Assembly: GCA_039810245.1 (NCBI GenBank) | Contig: JBDHWQ010000002.1 | Span: forward strand, 62,001 to 126,000 | Direction of reading: 5' to 3' | Length of the DNA stretch: 64,000 nt | DNA from: CALDSL01 sp039810245 | GTDB taxonomy: Bacteria > Chloroflexota > Anaerolineae > Anaerolineales > Anaerolineaceae | In this document: piece after piece, positions 41,908 through 51,099 of the stretch | Layout: the number at the start of each line of letters is the position of its first letter | How positions within the stretch are numbered: position 1 is the first letter of the stretch | Notes under the pieces: generated by a model | Databases searched by the model: none | The model's input: the letters and a program-made list of their open reading frames with translations, nothing else | Told to the model about the DNA's origin: nothing | Translations under genes and position numbers: made by a program

Positions 41908-44495
41908 TCAGCGTGATTCTCGGGTTGTTCCATCTCTTTTTGGCTGGCTTCCAGGCCTTCCAATGGCTCTTCAAATGCGTGTTCCAGCACTTCGCTCACC
42001 GTATCGACCGGGAGAAAGCGCATAGTATCACGGACTTCCTGTGGAAGGTCGTCCAAATCGGCGGCATTGCCGCGCGGCAGGAACACAGTTTTCAGTCCTG
42101 CGCGTTTCGCGGCAAGCATTTTCTCTTTAATGCCGCCAACCGGCAGCACCTGCCCGCGCAATGAAATCTCACCCGTCATGCCCACGCTGGGGGAGACGGA
42201 ATGCTGCGTCAGCAGCGAAACGAGCGCGGTCGTCATGGTGATGCCCGCGGATGGGCCATCTTTCGGGGTGGCGCCAGCCGGAATATGGAGATGGATATCA
42301 GATTTCTCAAAAAAAGCCGGGTCTATGTGGAGCTCGTCCGCGTGCGCGCGCACGTACGAAAGTGCTGCTTGCGCAGATTCACGCATCACGTCTCCCACCG
42401 ATCCGGTGATCATGAAGCCCTTGTTGCCCGGCATACGTGTGGCTTCGATGAACAATATTTCGCCGCCAACCGGCGTCCACGCCAGCCCGGTGGCCACTCC
42501 GGGAACAGATGTGCGGCGAACGACTTCTTCACTTTCAATATAACGCGGCCGGCCGAGCAGCTCGCGTACCATTTCCGCGGTGATGGCTACCGTGTCGTTC
42601 TTTCCTTCCGCGATGCGCGTCACCACTTTGCGACATGCGCCGCCGATCTGGCGTTCCAGCTCGCGCACGCCCGCTTCGCGCGTGTAATTGCGCACGATAA
42701 ACTGCAGCGCTTCATCGGTGAACGTCACCTCGTTACGGTGCAGCCCGTTTTCGCGCAGTTGCCGCGGAACCAGATAGCGCTTGGCGATCATCATTTTTTC
42801 GCCTTCGGTATAGCCCGCAATCTGGATCACTTCCATGCGGTCGAGCAGCGGCGCCGGGATGGTGCTGAGCTGGTTGGCAGTAGTGATAAACATCACCTGT
42901 GAGAGATCGTAAGCGACTTCCATGTAATTGTCGCGGAACTCCAAATTCTGTTCCGGGTCAAGTACTTCCAGCAAGGCCGAGCCGGGGTCGCCGTGGAAGT
43001 CAAAACTCAGCTTGTCAATCTCATCCAGCATAAACACCGGGTTCTTGCTTTCGATGCGCCGCAGGGCCTGGATGATGCGCCCGGGCATGGCGCCGATGTA
43101 TGTGCGCCTGTGCCCGCGGATTTCCGCCTCATCGCGGATACCGCCCAAAGATACGCGAATAAATTTACGCCCCAGCGCGCGCGCGATGGACTGCCCCAGC
43201 GAGGTTTTCCCCACGCCAGGCGGGCCAACAAAACAGAGAATTACACCTTCACGTTCCCGCCTGATACGATCGGTGGCGGGTTCTGCTCCCTCCTCATTCT
43301 TGCGCTCCAGGCGCAGTTTGCGTACGGCCAGGTACTCCAGGATTCGGTCTTTCACATCCTTCAGCCCGTAGTGGTCTTCATCCAGGACTGTACGCGCGTT
43401 GGTGATATCCAGATTGTCGGGTGTGGTTTTGCTCCACGGCACGCTGGTCAGCCAATCCAGGTAGGTGCGGATCACGCCATATTCCGCCGCGGCGGTGGGC
43501 AGACGCGACAGGCGCGACAGCTCGCGCTGCGCCTGTTTTGCCGCTTCTTCGGGCATGTTGGCTTCGGCAATCTTCCGCCGGAAATCTTCTACATCCGCGG
43601 TCTGCTCGTCGCCTTCCCCAAGTTCCTTTTGGATTGCCTTAAGCTGTTCGCGCAGGAAGTAATCGCGCTGCACTTTTTCAATTTCCGAGCGCGCCTCGTT
43701 CTGGATTTTCTGCCCCAGGTCAAGCACTTCACTTTCCCGCGTCAGAATGCCCACCAACCGGCGCAGCTTATCACTGATCGTATCCATCTCGAGGATGGCC
43801 TGCGCTTCGGCCAGGTCCATGCGTTGGAAATTGGCGATCGTGTAAACCGTCTGTAGCGGGTCGGTTATCGCCGTGATTGAGGCCACCACTTCACGTGGAA
43901 TCGATGGGATCATTTCGGCGATGTGCTCAAACTGGTCGCGGGCATTCCGCGCCAGAGCTTCCACTTCCAGACCGGTTTCCACAACTTCCGGCCGCGCGGT
44001 GATTTTCGCCTGGATGTATGGCTCAGTCTGCGTGTATTCGTCTACCGTAAAACGCCCCAGGCCCTGCACCAGCAGGCGGATCGTACCATCCGGCGCGCGG
44101 AACAGGCGGTGGATCGTCGCCACCGTTCCCACCTGGTACAACTGTTCCGGACCGGGTGTTTCCAGATCCGGGTCTTTCGACGTCACCAGGCCGATCATGC
44201 GTTGGTCGGAAACTGCATCGTCAATCAGGCGGATCGAGCGTGGCTGGCCGACGGTCAGCGGCACTACCGTTTGTGGATACACCACCAGGCCGCGCAGCGG
44301 CAGGATCGGCAGCTCTTCCGGCAGGTCCAGCGAACGCTCGCTGGCTTCAATCGCATCTTCCGCGAACCCTTCCGGGGTGTCCTGGAGCATGTCCGCGAAG
44401 GTCAGGTTTGCGATCTGGCCGGTAGCCTCTTCGTCGCCATCTTCAATCCATCGTAGTATGCTTGTGTAATTGGTATTCCACCGTGATGCTGCCAT
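41904..44495 (-). CDS. lon: ATP-dependent protease Lon
   Basis: 863 aa. Cytosolic ATP-dependent serine protease that removes damaged and regulatory proteins. The N-terminal LAN domain starts at about 58 (LPILPLRGLVVYPQTVVPL). The AAA+ core has GPPGVGKTSLGQ and VFMLDEIDK. The proteolytic domain has the catalytic serine in KDGPSAGIT and the catalytic Lys downstream (GGIKEKMLAAKRAG). About 45 residues precede the LAN domain, longer than usual. It follows hsp20 by 11 bp, which fits joint heat-stress control. Confidence 0.97.
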   Translation of the reverse strand: MAASRWNTNYTSILRWIEDGDEEATGQIANLTFADMLQDTPEGFAEDAIEASERSLDLPEELPILPLRGLVVYPQTVVPLTVGQPRSIRLIDDAVSDQRMIGLVTSKDPDLETPGPEQLYQVGTVATIHRLFRAPDGTIRLLVQGLGRFTVDEYTQTEPYIQAKITARPEVVETGLEVEALARNARDQFEHIAEMIPSIPREVVASITAITDPLQTVYTIANFQRMDLAEAQAILEMDTISDKLRRLVGILTRESEVLDLGQKIQNEARSEIEKVQRDYFLREQLKAIQKELGEGDEQTADVEDFRRKIAEANMPEEAAKQAQRELSRLSRLPTAAAEYGVIRTYLDWLTSVPWSKTTPDNLDITNARTVLDEDHYGLKDVKDRILEYLAVRKLRLERKNEEGAEPATDRIRREREGVILCFVGPPGVGKTSLGQSIARALGRKFIRVSLGGIRDEAEIRGHRRTYIGAMPGRIIQALRRIESKNPVFMLDEIDKLSFDFHGDPGSALLEVLDPEQNLEFRDNYMEVAYDLSQVMFITTANQLSTIPAPLLDRMEVIQIAGYTEGEKMMIAKRYLVPRQLRENGLHRNEVTFTDEALQFIVRNYTREAGVRELERQIGGACRKVVTRIAEGKNDTVAITAEMVRELLGRPRYIESEEVVRRTSVPGVATGLAWTPVGGEILFIEATRMPGNKGFMITGSVGDVMRESAQAALSYVRAHADELHIDPAFFEKSDIHLHIPAGATPKDGPSAGITMTTALVSLLTQHSVSPSVGMTGEISLRGQVLPVGGIKEKMLAAKRAGLKTVFLPRGNAADLDDLPQEVRDTMRFLPVDTVSEVLEHAFEEPLEGLEASQKEMEQPENHAE

Positions 44496-44506
44496 GCAGA
44501 TTTGCT

Positions 44507-44833
44507 TTACTCTTTCGAAATTTTGATTTGCTTGGGCTGCGATTTCGGTAACACAATGCGCAGGAAGCCGTCTACGTACTCAGCTTGAGCTTGTTCTCGT
44601 TCGATATTATTGGGGATCTCGATCTGGGTGATAAACTCGCCAAAATGGATTTCCATCTGGTGGAAGGCTTTGCGCTCGGCAGTATCGTTGCGCGTGCCGC
44701 GCACAGTGAGCACATTCTGATCCATGCTGATCTGGAAGTCTGCCTCGCTCATTCCCGCTACTTCAACCCGCACGATAAACCGGTCTTCGAGCTCTATCAC
44801 ATCGGTCGAAGGTCGCCAGAGATGCGGACGCAT
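44507..44833 (-). CDS. Small heat shock protein Hsp20 (alpha-crystallin family)
   Basis: 108 aa from the ATG at 44833, chosen because GGAGG is 6 nt upstream; an earlier ATG at 44932 would add 33 residues with no alpha-crystallin features. ATP-independent holdase. The alpha-crystallin domain (PSTDVIELEDRFIVRVEVAG ... VDGFLRIVLPKS) is complete, with short ends. No CIRCE or HAIR element was found upstream. It lies between tRNA-Arg and lon on the same strand. Confidence 0.92.
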   Translation of the reverse strand: MRPHLWRPSTDVIELEDRFIVRVEVAGMSEADFQISMDQNVLTVRGTRNDTAERKAFHQMEIHFGEFITQIEIPNNIEREQAQAEYVDGFLRIVLPKSQPKQIKISKE

Positions 44834-44972
44834 GGTGATCCTCCAATCCACAAAACCTGTGCCGGCCAACGGATGGCTGCTAACACGGTCATGCTGCCGT
44901 TCGTATTTGGGTCTCAAATTAACAATAATCATGTCTGCTTGTTATCCCCTGCCGCCGTTCGGGCTACCCAGG

Positions 44973-45045
44973 CGCCCCTGGAGAGATTCGAACTCTCAAC
45001 CAATAGCTTAGAAGGCTACTGCTCTGTCCATTGAGCTACAAGGGC
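44973..45045 (-). tRNA. tRNA-Arg (anticodon TCT)
   Basis: 73-nt cloverleaf on the minus strand. The 7-bp acceptor stem is GCCCTTG/CAGGGGC, the D arm has AGCTCAATGGACAGAGC, the anticodon loop is CTTCTAA with TCT at 45010-45012, and the T arm contains GGTTCGAATC-type sequence (GAGTTCGAATCTC). CCA is not encoded: the bases after the discriminator G are CCT. It reads AGA (and AGG by wobble). Confidence 0.95.
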
Positions 45046-45082
45046 GTTTGTTCTCTTTTGATTGTAACATAATTGACGACTG

Positions 45083-45517
45083 CTAGCGCTGCACCGGGCG
45101 GATGCCCTTGTACACCGTCAGGCCAGTCAACGTCGCCAGAATTTTATCCGCCGGGCGGCCGGTAGCTTCCCCCAATTGGTTGGGCGTCATCGGCTTATTG
45201 CCATTTGCCAGCAAAATACGAAAAACGGCATCGACCAGCGTCGTGTAGCCATCGCGAAACTCAGGCTGTCTGGCGCAGTGGGTGATGAGGATGTGCTGCA
45301 AGCCATCCACTTGGCTCACTTCCGCAGTTTCCGGGTCCACCCAATCAATCGACATGCCACCACGCACGTTGGCATATGCTTCCTGATGCTCCTTGCATAA
45401 GACTCCATGCAGGTAGATGTGCCAGTTGTTGTCGTGTTTCTTCCACCAGTCGAAATCGATATGGAAAGGCGTATCTTTGGTGGGCTTTACCAGGCTGAAC
45501 CGTTTGGTTTCCGTCAT
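45083..45517 (-). CDS. Unknown protein with probable winged-helix C-terminus
   Basis: 144 aa from the ATG at 45517; a GTG one codon earlier is an alternative. I recognise no family. The first 80 residues are rich in Trp, His and Asp (DFDWWKKHDNNWHIYLHG, CKEHQEAYANVRGG), with Cys/His pairs that could bind metal. The last 55 residues look like a winged helix (LVDAVFRILLANGNKPMTPN and GEATGRPADKILATL). The start overlaps the stop of the 532-aa gene (TGATG), so the two are translationally coupled. Confidence 0.7.
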   Translation of the reverse strand: MTETKRFSLVKPTKDTPFHIDFDWWKKHDNNWHIYLHGVLCKEHQEAYANVRGGMSIDWVDPETAEVSQVDGLQHILITHCARQPEFRDGYTTLVDAVFRILLANGNKPMTPNQLGEATGRPADKILATLTGLTVYKGIRPVQR

Positions 45518-47115
45518 CACTCGTTTTCCTCATGAATGTTCTCATTCAGGCGGAAGTACAGGTCGCCCATCTTTGCCGACCATGGCCGCTCGATCAGCAG
45601 GCTGAGGATCGGGCCTGGCGGAGTGCGCCGCACAAGATTCACCGTCGCATACAGGTCTTGTGCGTGCACATTGCCCTGGGGGTTCAACTTGGCCAGCTCG
45701 CGCATCATTCCGATCACCGTGGTTTCCAACGAACCGCGCCCGCGTGATCCGGATTCCCAAATCTGATCTACGGCTGCCAGATCGGGGATTGCGGTTGCCA
45801 GGCGATCGTCAAACTGGGTAGTGACAAGCTGCTTGAGCATGGCGAACACAATTCCGCCATCCGCGCCAACCAGCGCGGTGCGGATCCATTCGCGCGCGGG
45901 GCGGCGCTTTTCGGCGCGGATGATCACTTCGCCCTGCGTCTTGCCTTTTTGAATGCGGATAATGCTGCCCGGGAAGATGCCCTGCGCCACATACCAATCA
46001 CGCAGGCCGTACGCGTAACCATGTTCGCGCACGATCCAGCCGTCGATCTTTTGACCGCTGTCGCCATCGATAAAGGTGAAGCGCACGCGCGGTGATTCAT
46101 ACGCAGTAGGCAGGAAGGGATTGATCTTACAGCACAGGGGCAATGTACCAGCGCGCCAGTGCGGGAATATCAGGGAAACTTTGACCTCATCGCTATCGCT
46201 GCCATTGTCACCACCGGCATCGGGTTCCAGCTCATCACATACCAGCGAGTCCAGCAGTTTCATTGCCGGCTGGACCTGCGCTTCGTCATACTGGAACGAC
46301 CGGTACTTGAGATACAAAGGCGGATCCTGTACTGGGGCCGGCTCCAGCCGGCGCAGGAACCACAGCACCTCGCCCGACGGACCGACTTCGTCAAAGCGCC
46401 CGTCTTCCTGCAGTGCCAGGTTGAGTGAAAACTCGGTCAGCTTGAGATTGCTATCGGATGGCAGCTCAATCTGTTCCAAAATTGCCTTGGTGGGCAGCGG
46501 ACCGCCGCCTTCCATATCGAGCACCGCTTCTGCCAGGTTCAGATGGCCAATGTTGACATCCACCAGCAGCGCGCGTGGGAACCAGCGACCCGCGATGCGC
46601 ACCAGGTTTTCATTGGATTCCAGCGCTTCCGTCAGCGCATTGGTAATCCTTTCGCGGTAGGTCTTCATCACCCGGCCAGGGTCCAGCAGCGGATCATCGC
46701 TGGCTACGCCGACCGGCTGGTTGAGCGCGTGCTCGGCCAGGTCGGTGGCAAACATGTGCTTCTCGCCGCTGGCGAAAGTCACGTCCATTACTGTGAATGA
46801 GGGCAGCTCCGGGTTATTCCCCGGCCGCACAGCGTTTACCGTACCTTTCTGGTATCCGAAGGCCGGGAAAACCAGTTTCTGGCCGGCTTCGTAGTGCTCT
46901 TTGGGCAAGTAGAGATCGCCACCGGATGTCTGTTCTTTCTCCAACGCCAGCTTTTCCACGCGGATGCGCTCATCCACCACAGCGCGCGCCAGCTCAAGCG
47001 GTGTCTGCGGCGTTTCGTTCTCCAGCAGGAAGTTATAGAGAAACTCGATATCCGAGTCTTGTATGCGGAATGTTTCCCAATAGTCAGATTTCAATGAAAG
47101 CGGAGCAATTGCCAT
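45517..47115 (-). CDS. Large protein of unknown function
   Basis: 532 aa from the ATG at 47115, chosen because GAGGGA is 9 nt upstream; in-frame alternatives are at 47163 and 47175. Soluble, acidic, no signal peptide. Features seen: an early segment on processing of lengths like SDIEFLYNFLLENETPQTPLEL; a KOW-like strand pattern GQKLVFPAFGYQKGTVNAVRPG at about 95-116; and a beta-rich region near residues 360-410 (RVRFTFIDGDSGQKIDGWIV, GSIIRIQKGKTQGEVIIRAEKR). I do not recognise a family. It forms an overlapping pair with the 144-aa gene. Nucleic-acid binding is a guess. Confidence 0.75.
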   Translation of the reverse strand: MAIAPLSLKSDYWETFRIQDSDIEFLYNFLLENETPQTPLELARAVVDERIRVEKLALEKEQTSGGDLYLPKEHYEAGQKLVFPAFGYQKGTVNAVRPGNNPELPSFTVMDVTFASGEKHMFATDLAEHALNQPVGVASDDPLLDPGRVMKTYRERITNALTEALESNENLVRIAGRWFPRALLVDVNIGHLNLAEAVLDMEGGGPLPTKAILEQIELPSDSNLKLTEFSLNLALQEDGRFDEVGPSGEVLWFLRRLEPAPVQDPPLYLKYRSFQYDEAQVQPAMKLLDSLVCDELEPDAGGDNGSDSDEVKVSLIFPHWRAGTLPLCCKINPFLPTAYESPRVRFTFIDGDSGQKIDGWIVREHGYAYGLRDWYVAQGIFPGSIIRIQKGKTQGEVIIRAEKRRPAREWIRTALVGADGGIVFAMLKQLVTTQFDDRLATAIPDLAAVDQIWESGSRGRGSLETTVIGMMRELAKLNPQGNVHAQDLYATVNLVRRTPPGPILSLLIERPWSAKMGDLYFRLNENIHEENE

Positions 47116-47240
47116 ACAACAGTTTCCCTCACCGATGGCGCGCCATTCCTGGCGTAGTGCCATCACTTTAATCAATCAATGATAGAAATTATACCTTTTA
47201 TCCTGAACAGCAGTCCGCAATCCAGGTGACAGATTCATCC

Positions 47241-48641
47241 TTACGGGTAAGGCGTCTCCAGCCAGACCAGTGGCTCGACCTGCACGCCACCCGCCCAGAT
47301 TTCCCAATGCAGGTGCGGCCCGGTCACACGGCCGGTCGCGCCAATTTCACCGATCAGCTGCCCGGCTTCCACGCGATCACCAGCCTGCACCTTGAGCGCC
47401 GATTGGTGATAATAAGCGCTGTAAACACCCCAACCATGATCAATAAATGTAGCGTTGCCACGCACGGTCATCGGTCCGGCGAACACCACCACACCCGGGG
47501 CAGGGGCATAAATATTGAGGTTGGCGCACACGCCATAATCCGCCCCGGTGTGGAAGTAGTTAAACCCGCCGCCATTGTACGAGCGCCGGTTGCCATACCA
47601 GCTTTTGATGCACACCGGCTCGTCCACCGGCACGCGGAATACACCTTGCCAGTAACGCGTAGGCGTCACTGGCGCCACCAGCGCAGCCACCTGGTCATCT
47701 TCCGGTTTGGTATTGGCCGGGTCAATTGTCTGCGGGTCCACAAACAGCGGCGGGTCTTCCACGTAACCGCCGGCTTGCAGCAGCACCATCTGCTGGAAGG
47801 AGATGGTTTGCCCGTTCTCAGCCTGCCCGGTAAGAACAAACGGCACCAGGCCTGGCCGCGCCATAGCATGTACGCCCTGGATCGCCACATACTGGTTGTT
47901 CGCCGCATCCACTGGGAAGAAATTGAGCGCCCGCCCGTTGAGCGCGCCGCCTAGCTGCAGCGGCGCCAGGGCCTTCACGCGCACCACTGCCGTTTTACCC
48001 TGCACCAGCGGCAGGCTATCAATTTGCAGGCTGCTGATAAACGGTATTCCGGTGCTCTCCGCCGTTTGTGCCCCGCCTTCAAAGTACAAAGCGCTGCCCG
48101 GCAGCACATCCCACGAGCCGGACAATCCGTTGCTACTCACCATACCCCAGGGCGCGGTGTTGCTGGCGGCGGCGGCTTCCAACAGCGTCTGCCCTGCTCC
48201 GGTAACCGCGCGCCCACTCACCGGCGGGTTTGCCTCATCTTGCGGTATGATAATATTTGCCCCGGCAAATACTTCGTCCGGGCTGGTGATGCGGTTGAGC
48301 TTCACCAGCATTTCCTGCGGGATACGGAACCGCCGGCTCAGGCTGGCCAGGTTATCTCCCAGCGGCACGATTTCGGTGATCAGCTTACCCTGCACGCCTT
48401 CCAGACCGGGAATCACCAGCTCCTGCCCGGCTGAGAGCATGTTGGGGTTCTCCAGGTTGTTGGCGCGGATCAGCTCGTCCACCGTGACGCCAAATTTGAC
48501 CGCGATAACATTTAGCGTATCGCCTAATTGCACCACGTACACCGGGCCGCTGGGCGTATCTTGCGCGTAAGCCGGCTGGACGCTTGCCAGCAGCAACACG
48601 CACAGGATCAGCAGGTGAAGAAAGTTACGATGCTTGCTCAA
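47241..48641 (-). CDS. LysM-domain M23 peptidase (cell-wall endopeptidase)
   Basis: 466 aa with a TTG start at 48641 (the only start ahead of the signal peptide). Signal peptide LHLLILCVLLLASVQPAYAQ, then two LysM domains (about 35-78 and 84-130) for peptidoglycan binding. A long beta-rich middle region and a C-terminal M23 (LytM) zinc domain follow. The metal site is in FHTGADYG and GPHLHWEIW. It cuts peptide crosslinks in the wall, or activates other hydrolases. The start overlaps the DUF192 stop by 17 bp. Confidence 0.9.
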   Translation of the reverse strand: MSKHRNFLHLLILCVLLLASVQPAYAQDTPSGPVYVVQLGDTLNVIAVKFGVTVDELIRANNLENPNMLSAGQELVIPGLEGVQGKLITEIVPLGDNLASLSRRFRIPQEMLVKLNRITSPDEVFAGANIIIPQDEANPPVSGRAVTGAGQTLLEAAAASNTAPWGMVSSNGLSGSWDVLPGSALYFEGGAQTAESTGIPFISSLQIDSLPLVQGKTAVVRVKALAPLQLGGALNGRALNFFPVDAANNQYVAIQGVHAMARPGLVPFVLTGQAENGQTISFQQMVLLQAGGYVEDPPLFVDPQTIDPANTKPEDDQVAALVAPVTPTRYWQGVFRVPVDEPVCIKSWYGNRRSYNGGGFNYFHTGADYGVCANLNIYAPAPGVVVFAGPMTVRGNATFIDHGWGVYSAYYHQSALKVQAGDRVEAGQLIGEIGATGRVTGPHLHWEIWAGGVQVEPLVWLETPYP

Positions 48642-48996
48642 ATCGGATCAGGTCTCCAGCATGGAACTCAAGCAGGTACTCCGTCCGCGTTTCCAGGGTA
48701 TAACGCGCGGGCTGCGCCGGGGTATATGATGGCTGCCACTTGCGCGCCAGTTGCACATCCACCACGCGCATTTCGGTATTGATCCACACCACGCACAGGT
48801 CGAAGTTCATAAATAGCATATGGATGGCCGCGCCTACCCGCGACTCGGCGCGCTCAACCAGCAACAAGCCTTCACGCTGTGCCAGTGATTTGCGAAACAT
48901 CAACCCGCGCAGCCGGCTGAGAAAGGTATCACAGTAGGGCGCCAGGATGGGCGCGGGTAAGGGATGCGTCTGGTTGTGGATCTTAACGCGCTGCAT
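48625..48996 (-). CDS. DUF192 family protein
   Basis: 123 aa from the ATG at 48996; a start at 49047 would add 17 residues overlapping the receiver gene. DUF192 motifs are present: FLSRLRGLMFRKSLAQREGLLL and MLFMNFDLCVVWINTEMRVVDVQ. The usual signal peptide of the family is missing in this start model. Function unknown, although the fold is shared by secreted proteins in archaea and bacteria. It lies between a receiver gene and the LysM peptidase. Confidence 0.85.
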   Translation of the reverse strand: MQRVKIHNQTHPLPAPILAPYCDTFLSRLRGLMFRKSLAQREGLLLVERAESRVGAAIHMLFMNFDLCVVWINTEMRVVDVQLARKWQPSYTPAQPARYTLETRTEYLLEFHAGDLIRFEQAS

Positions 48997-49015
48997 ACCC
49001 GTCGGACGCTGCCCC

Positions 49016-49408
49016 TTATGCTGAAGCCCGGTTGAGGACGCGTTCAACGCTGTCCATCAATTCCTGCGGGCGGAATGGCTTGCTGATATAATCGTCCACC
49101 TTGGCGATATGCAGCCCCAAAACGCGGTCGATCGCCTGCGATTTGGCGGTGATTACGATCACCGGGATCTCGCGCGTGGCCTCGTCTGCCTTGATCTGCT
49201 GGTAGACGTCCCAACCGTCGACATCCGGCATCATCAGGTCGAGGAGAATCAGGTCAGGCTTATCCTGTTGCACCAGTTCCAGTCCCTGTTTTCCCCCGTG
49301 CGCGCCCTTTACCGTAAAGCCGCGGCGGTTTAAAATGAGCGTGACCAGGTCGATCATCTCCGGGTCATCTTCGATATATATGATCGTGCAGATTTTTCCG
49401 CTGTCCAT
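49016..49408 (-). CDS. Single-domain response regulator (CheY-like receiver)
   Basis: 130 aa. Receiver domain with acidic pocket IIYIEDDPEM, phosphoacceptor Asp in LILLDLMMPDVDGW and the conserved Lys in DYISKPFRPQE. No output domain and no kinase in the vicinity. GAGGAGC lies 5 nt before the ATG. Its end overlaps any extended DUF192 start, so the receiver, DUF192 and LysM peptidase genes form a tight unit. It is divergent from exonuclease III. Confidence 0.92.
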   Translation of the reverse strand: MDSGKICTIIYIEDDPEMIDLVTLILNRRGFTVKGAHGGKQGLELVQQDKPDLILLDLMMPDVDGWDVYQQIKADEATREIPVIVITAKSQAIDRVLGLHIAKVDDYISKPFRPQELMDSVERVLNRASA

Positions 49409-49472
49409 GTGGGAGCTCCTCGGCTGACCCTACAAGTGTACCACAGCCCGCAATGATGTCAAACAAACCACT

Positions 49473-50246
49473 ATGATGAAAATCACTACCTGGAATGTAA
49501 ACGGCGTGCGCGCCGCCATCCGCAAGGGCCTCACCGCCTGGTCGCAATCACATAAAGCGGATATCCTCTGCCTGCAGGAAGTAAAAGCACGCCCGGAGCA
49601 GGTGGCCGGCATGGGTGATATCCTGCCCGACGCGCAGGTGTACTGGAACCCCGCCGAACGAGCGGGGTACAGTGGAGTGGCCACATTCTCCATGCCTGTC
49701 CCGCTCGAAGTGCAGATGGGCCTGGATGACGTCCGCTTTGACGATGAAGGCCGTGTAATCCGTGCCCAGTACCCCGACTTCACACTATTCAACGTCTATT
49801 TTCCCAACGGCCAGCGCGGTCACGAGCGCGTCCTTTACAAGCTCGATTTTTATGCCCGCCTGCTCGACCTGTGTGACCAGCTCCACGCGCGTGGGGAAAA
49901 TATCATCATCACCGGTGACTTTAATACCGCCCACCGCGAGATCGACCTGGCGAACCCGCGCCAGAATTCGCGCACGTCCGGTTTCCTGCCCGAAGAGCGC
50001 GTATGGATCGATTATTACCTGGCGCATGGTTTTGTAGACGCCTTCCGACAGCTCTACCCGAACAAAATTGAATATACCTGGTGGACGCCGATTACCAACG
50101 CGCGCGCCCGTAATATCGGCTGGCGGCTGGATTATTTCCTTGTGTCCCAATCTCTCATGCCGCGCGTGCGTGACGTGGAAACGCATACCGACCTGTTCGG
50201 GTCAGACCACTGCCCGGTGACGCTAACCCTCGAAGATCGGTTATAA
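49473..50246 (+). CDS. xth: Exodeoxyribonuclease III (AP endonuclease)
   Basis: 257 aa. It repairs abasic sites and trims 3' blocks of DNA. Metal and catalytic motifs are all visible: ITTWNVNGVRAA, CLQEVKARPEQ, ITGDFNTAHREID, and SDHCPVTLTL at the C-terminus. Start at the first of two tandem ATGs. Family length matches. The LuxR-type regulator follows with its own likely promoter. Confidence 0.96.
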   Translation: MMKITTWNVNGVRAAIRKGLTAWSQSHKADILCLQEVKARPEQVAGMGDILPDAQVYWNPAERAGYSGVATFSMPVPLEVQMGLDDVRFDDEGRVIRAQYPDFTLFNVYFPNGQRGHERVLYKLDFYARLLDLCDQLHARGENIIITGDFNTAHREIDLANPRQNSRTSGFLPEERVWIDYYLAHGFVDAFRQLYPNKIEYTWWTPITNARARNIGWRLDYFLVSQSLMPRVRDVETHTDLFGSDHCPVTLTLEDRL

Positions 50247-50247
50247 T
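50242..50247 (+). promoter_or_regulatory. Putative -10 for NarL-type regulator
   Basis: TATAAT overlapping the xth stop codon region; predicted start near 50254, about 58 nt before the ATG at 50312. A GTGACG 19 bp upstream could serve as a weak -35. Confidence 0.4.
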
Positions 50248-50311
50248 CAATTTGTTCTCATTCTCTCAATCACGGTAGCGTACCAGTTTATCCCGGTGGA
50301 GGACCGCACGC

Positions 50312-50965
50312 ATGGCAAAACAGCGCATTATCTTGGTGGACGATCACGAGGTTGTCCGTTTGGGGCTTAAAGCACTGCTGGAGCACCACCCGCAATTTGA
50401 GGTGGTGGCTGAGGCCGGAAATGCGAAAGAAGCCATGGAACAGATCGAGCGCCATCATCCCGATGTGGTCTTGATGGATATTCGCCTGCCGGGCCAATCT
50501 GGCATCGAAGCATGCGAGGAGATTGTGCAGACTTTCCCGCAGACGCGCGTGATCATGCTCACATCCTACGCTGAAGATGAGATGCTGTTCTCGGCTATTC
50601 GCGCCGGAGCATCCGGCTATGTACTCAAGCAGATTGGCGGCGAAGACCTGATCCGCGCCATCGAGGCGGTGGGGCGCGGCGAAGCCCTGCTCGACCCGGC
50701 CGTAACGCAGCGCGTGTTCCAGGAGGTGCGTCGCGCGGTGAAAGAAGAAGAAGCGTCCGCCTTTGCTAACCTCAGCCAGCAGGAGCGCCATGTTCTACTG
50801 CTGGTGTCTGAAGGGAAAACCAACCGCGAGATTGCCAAAGCCCTGTACCTGGGTGAGGGCACGGTGCGCAACTACGTCAGCAGCATCCTTTCCAAGCTGG
50901 GCGTGAGCAACCGCGCGGAAGCCGCAGCGTATGCCGTGGAACACAACCTGCGAGAGTATCTTTAA
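50312..50965 (+). CDS. NarL/FixJ-family response regulator
   Basis: 217 aa. Receiver (1-120) with ILVDDHEVVR, phosphoacceptor Asp in VVLMDIRLPGQSG, and Lys in YVLKQIGGEDL. LuxR-type helix-turn-helix (about 148-210) with LSQQERHVLLLVSEGKTNREIA and VRNYVSSILSKLGVSNRAEA. It is a DNA-binding transcription regulator without a neighbouring sensor kinase. GGAGG precedes the ATG. A strong hairpin follows the gene. Confidence 0.95.
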   Translation: MAKQRIILVDDHEVVRLGLKALLEHHPQFEVVAEAGNAKEAMEQIERHHPDVVLMDIRLPGQSGIEACEEIVQTFPQTRVIMLTSYAEDEMLFSAIRAGASGYVLKQIGGEDLIRAIEAVGRGEALLDPAVTQRVFQEVRRAVKEEEASAFANLSQQERHVLLLVSEGKTNREIAKALYLGEGTVRNYVSSILSKLGVSNRAEAAAYAVEHNLREYL

Positions 50966-50989
50966 GATTTCGCCTTAATGGAAATATGG

Positions 50990-51038
50990 ATAGGCCGGGT
51001 TGAGCAGCCCCCCAAAGGAGCACCTCAACCCGGCCTAT
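50990..51038. terminator. 15-bp hairpin between convergent genes
   Basis: Bases 50990-51004 (ATAGGCCGGGTTGAG) pair perfectly with 51024-51038 around a 19-nt loop; TT follows on the plus strand. It lies between the regulator (stop 50965) and the endonuclease-like gene (stop 51100). Confidence 0.75.
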
Positions 51039-51099
51039 TTCGAATCTGGTTTAAGCCACCACCACTGGTTTGGGTTGGCCTGCGAAGCGAGACCTGCTT

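Noticed and set aside
44834..44972. CIRCE or HAIR heat-shock operator before hsp20
   Set aside because: Neither TTAGCACTC...GAGTGCTAA nor the HspR inverted repeat is present; GTTAGCAGCC is only a chance partial match.
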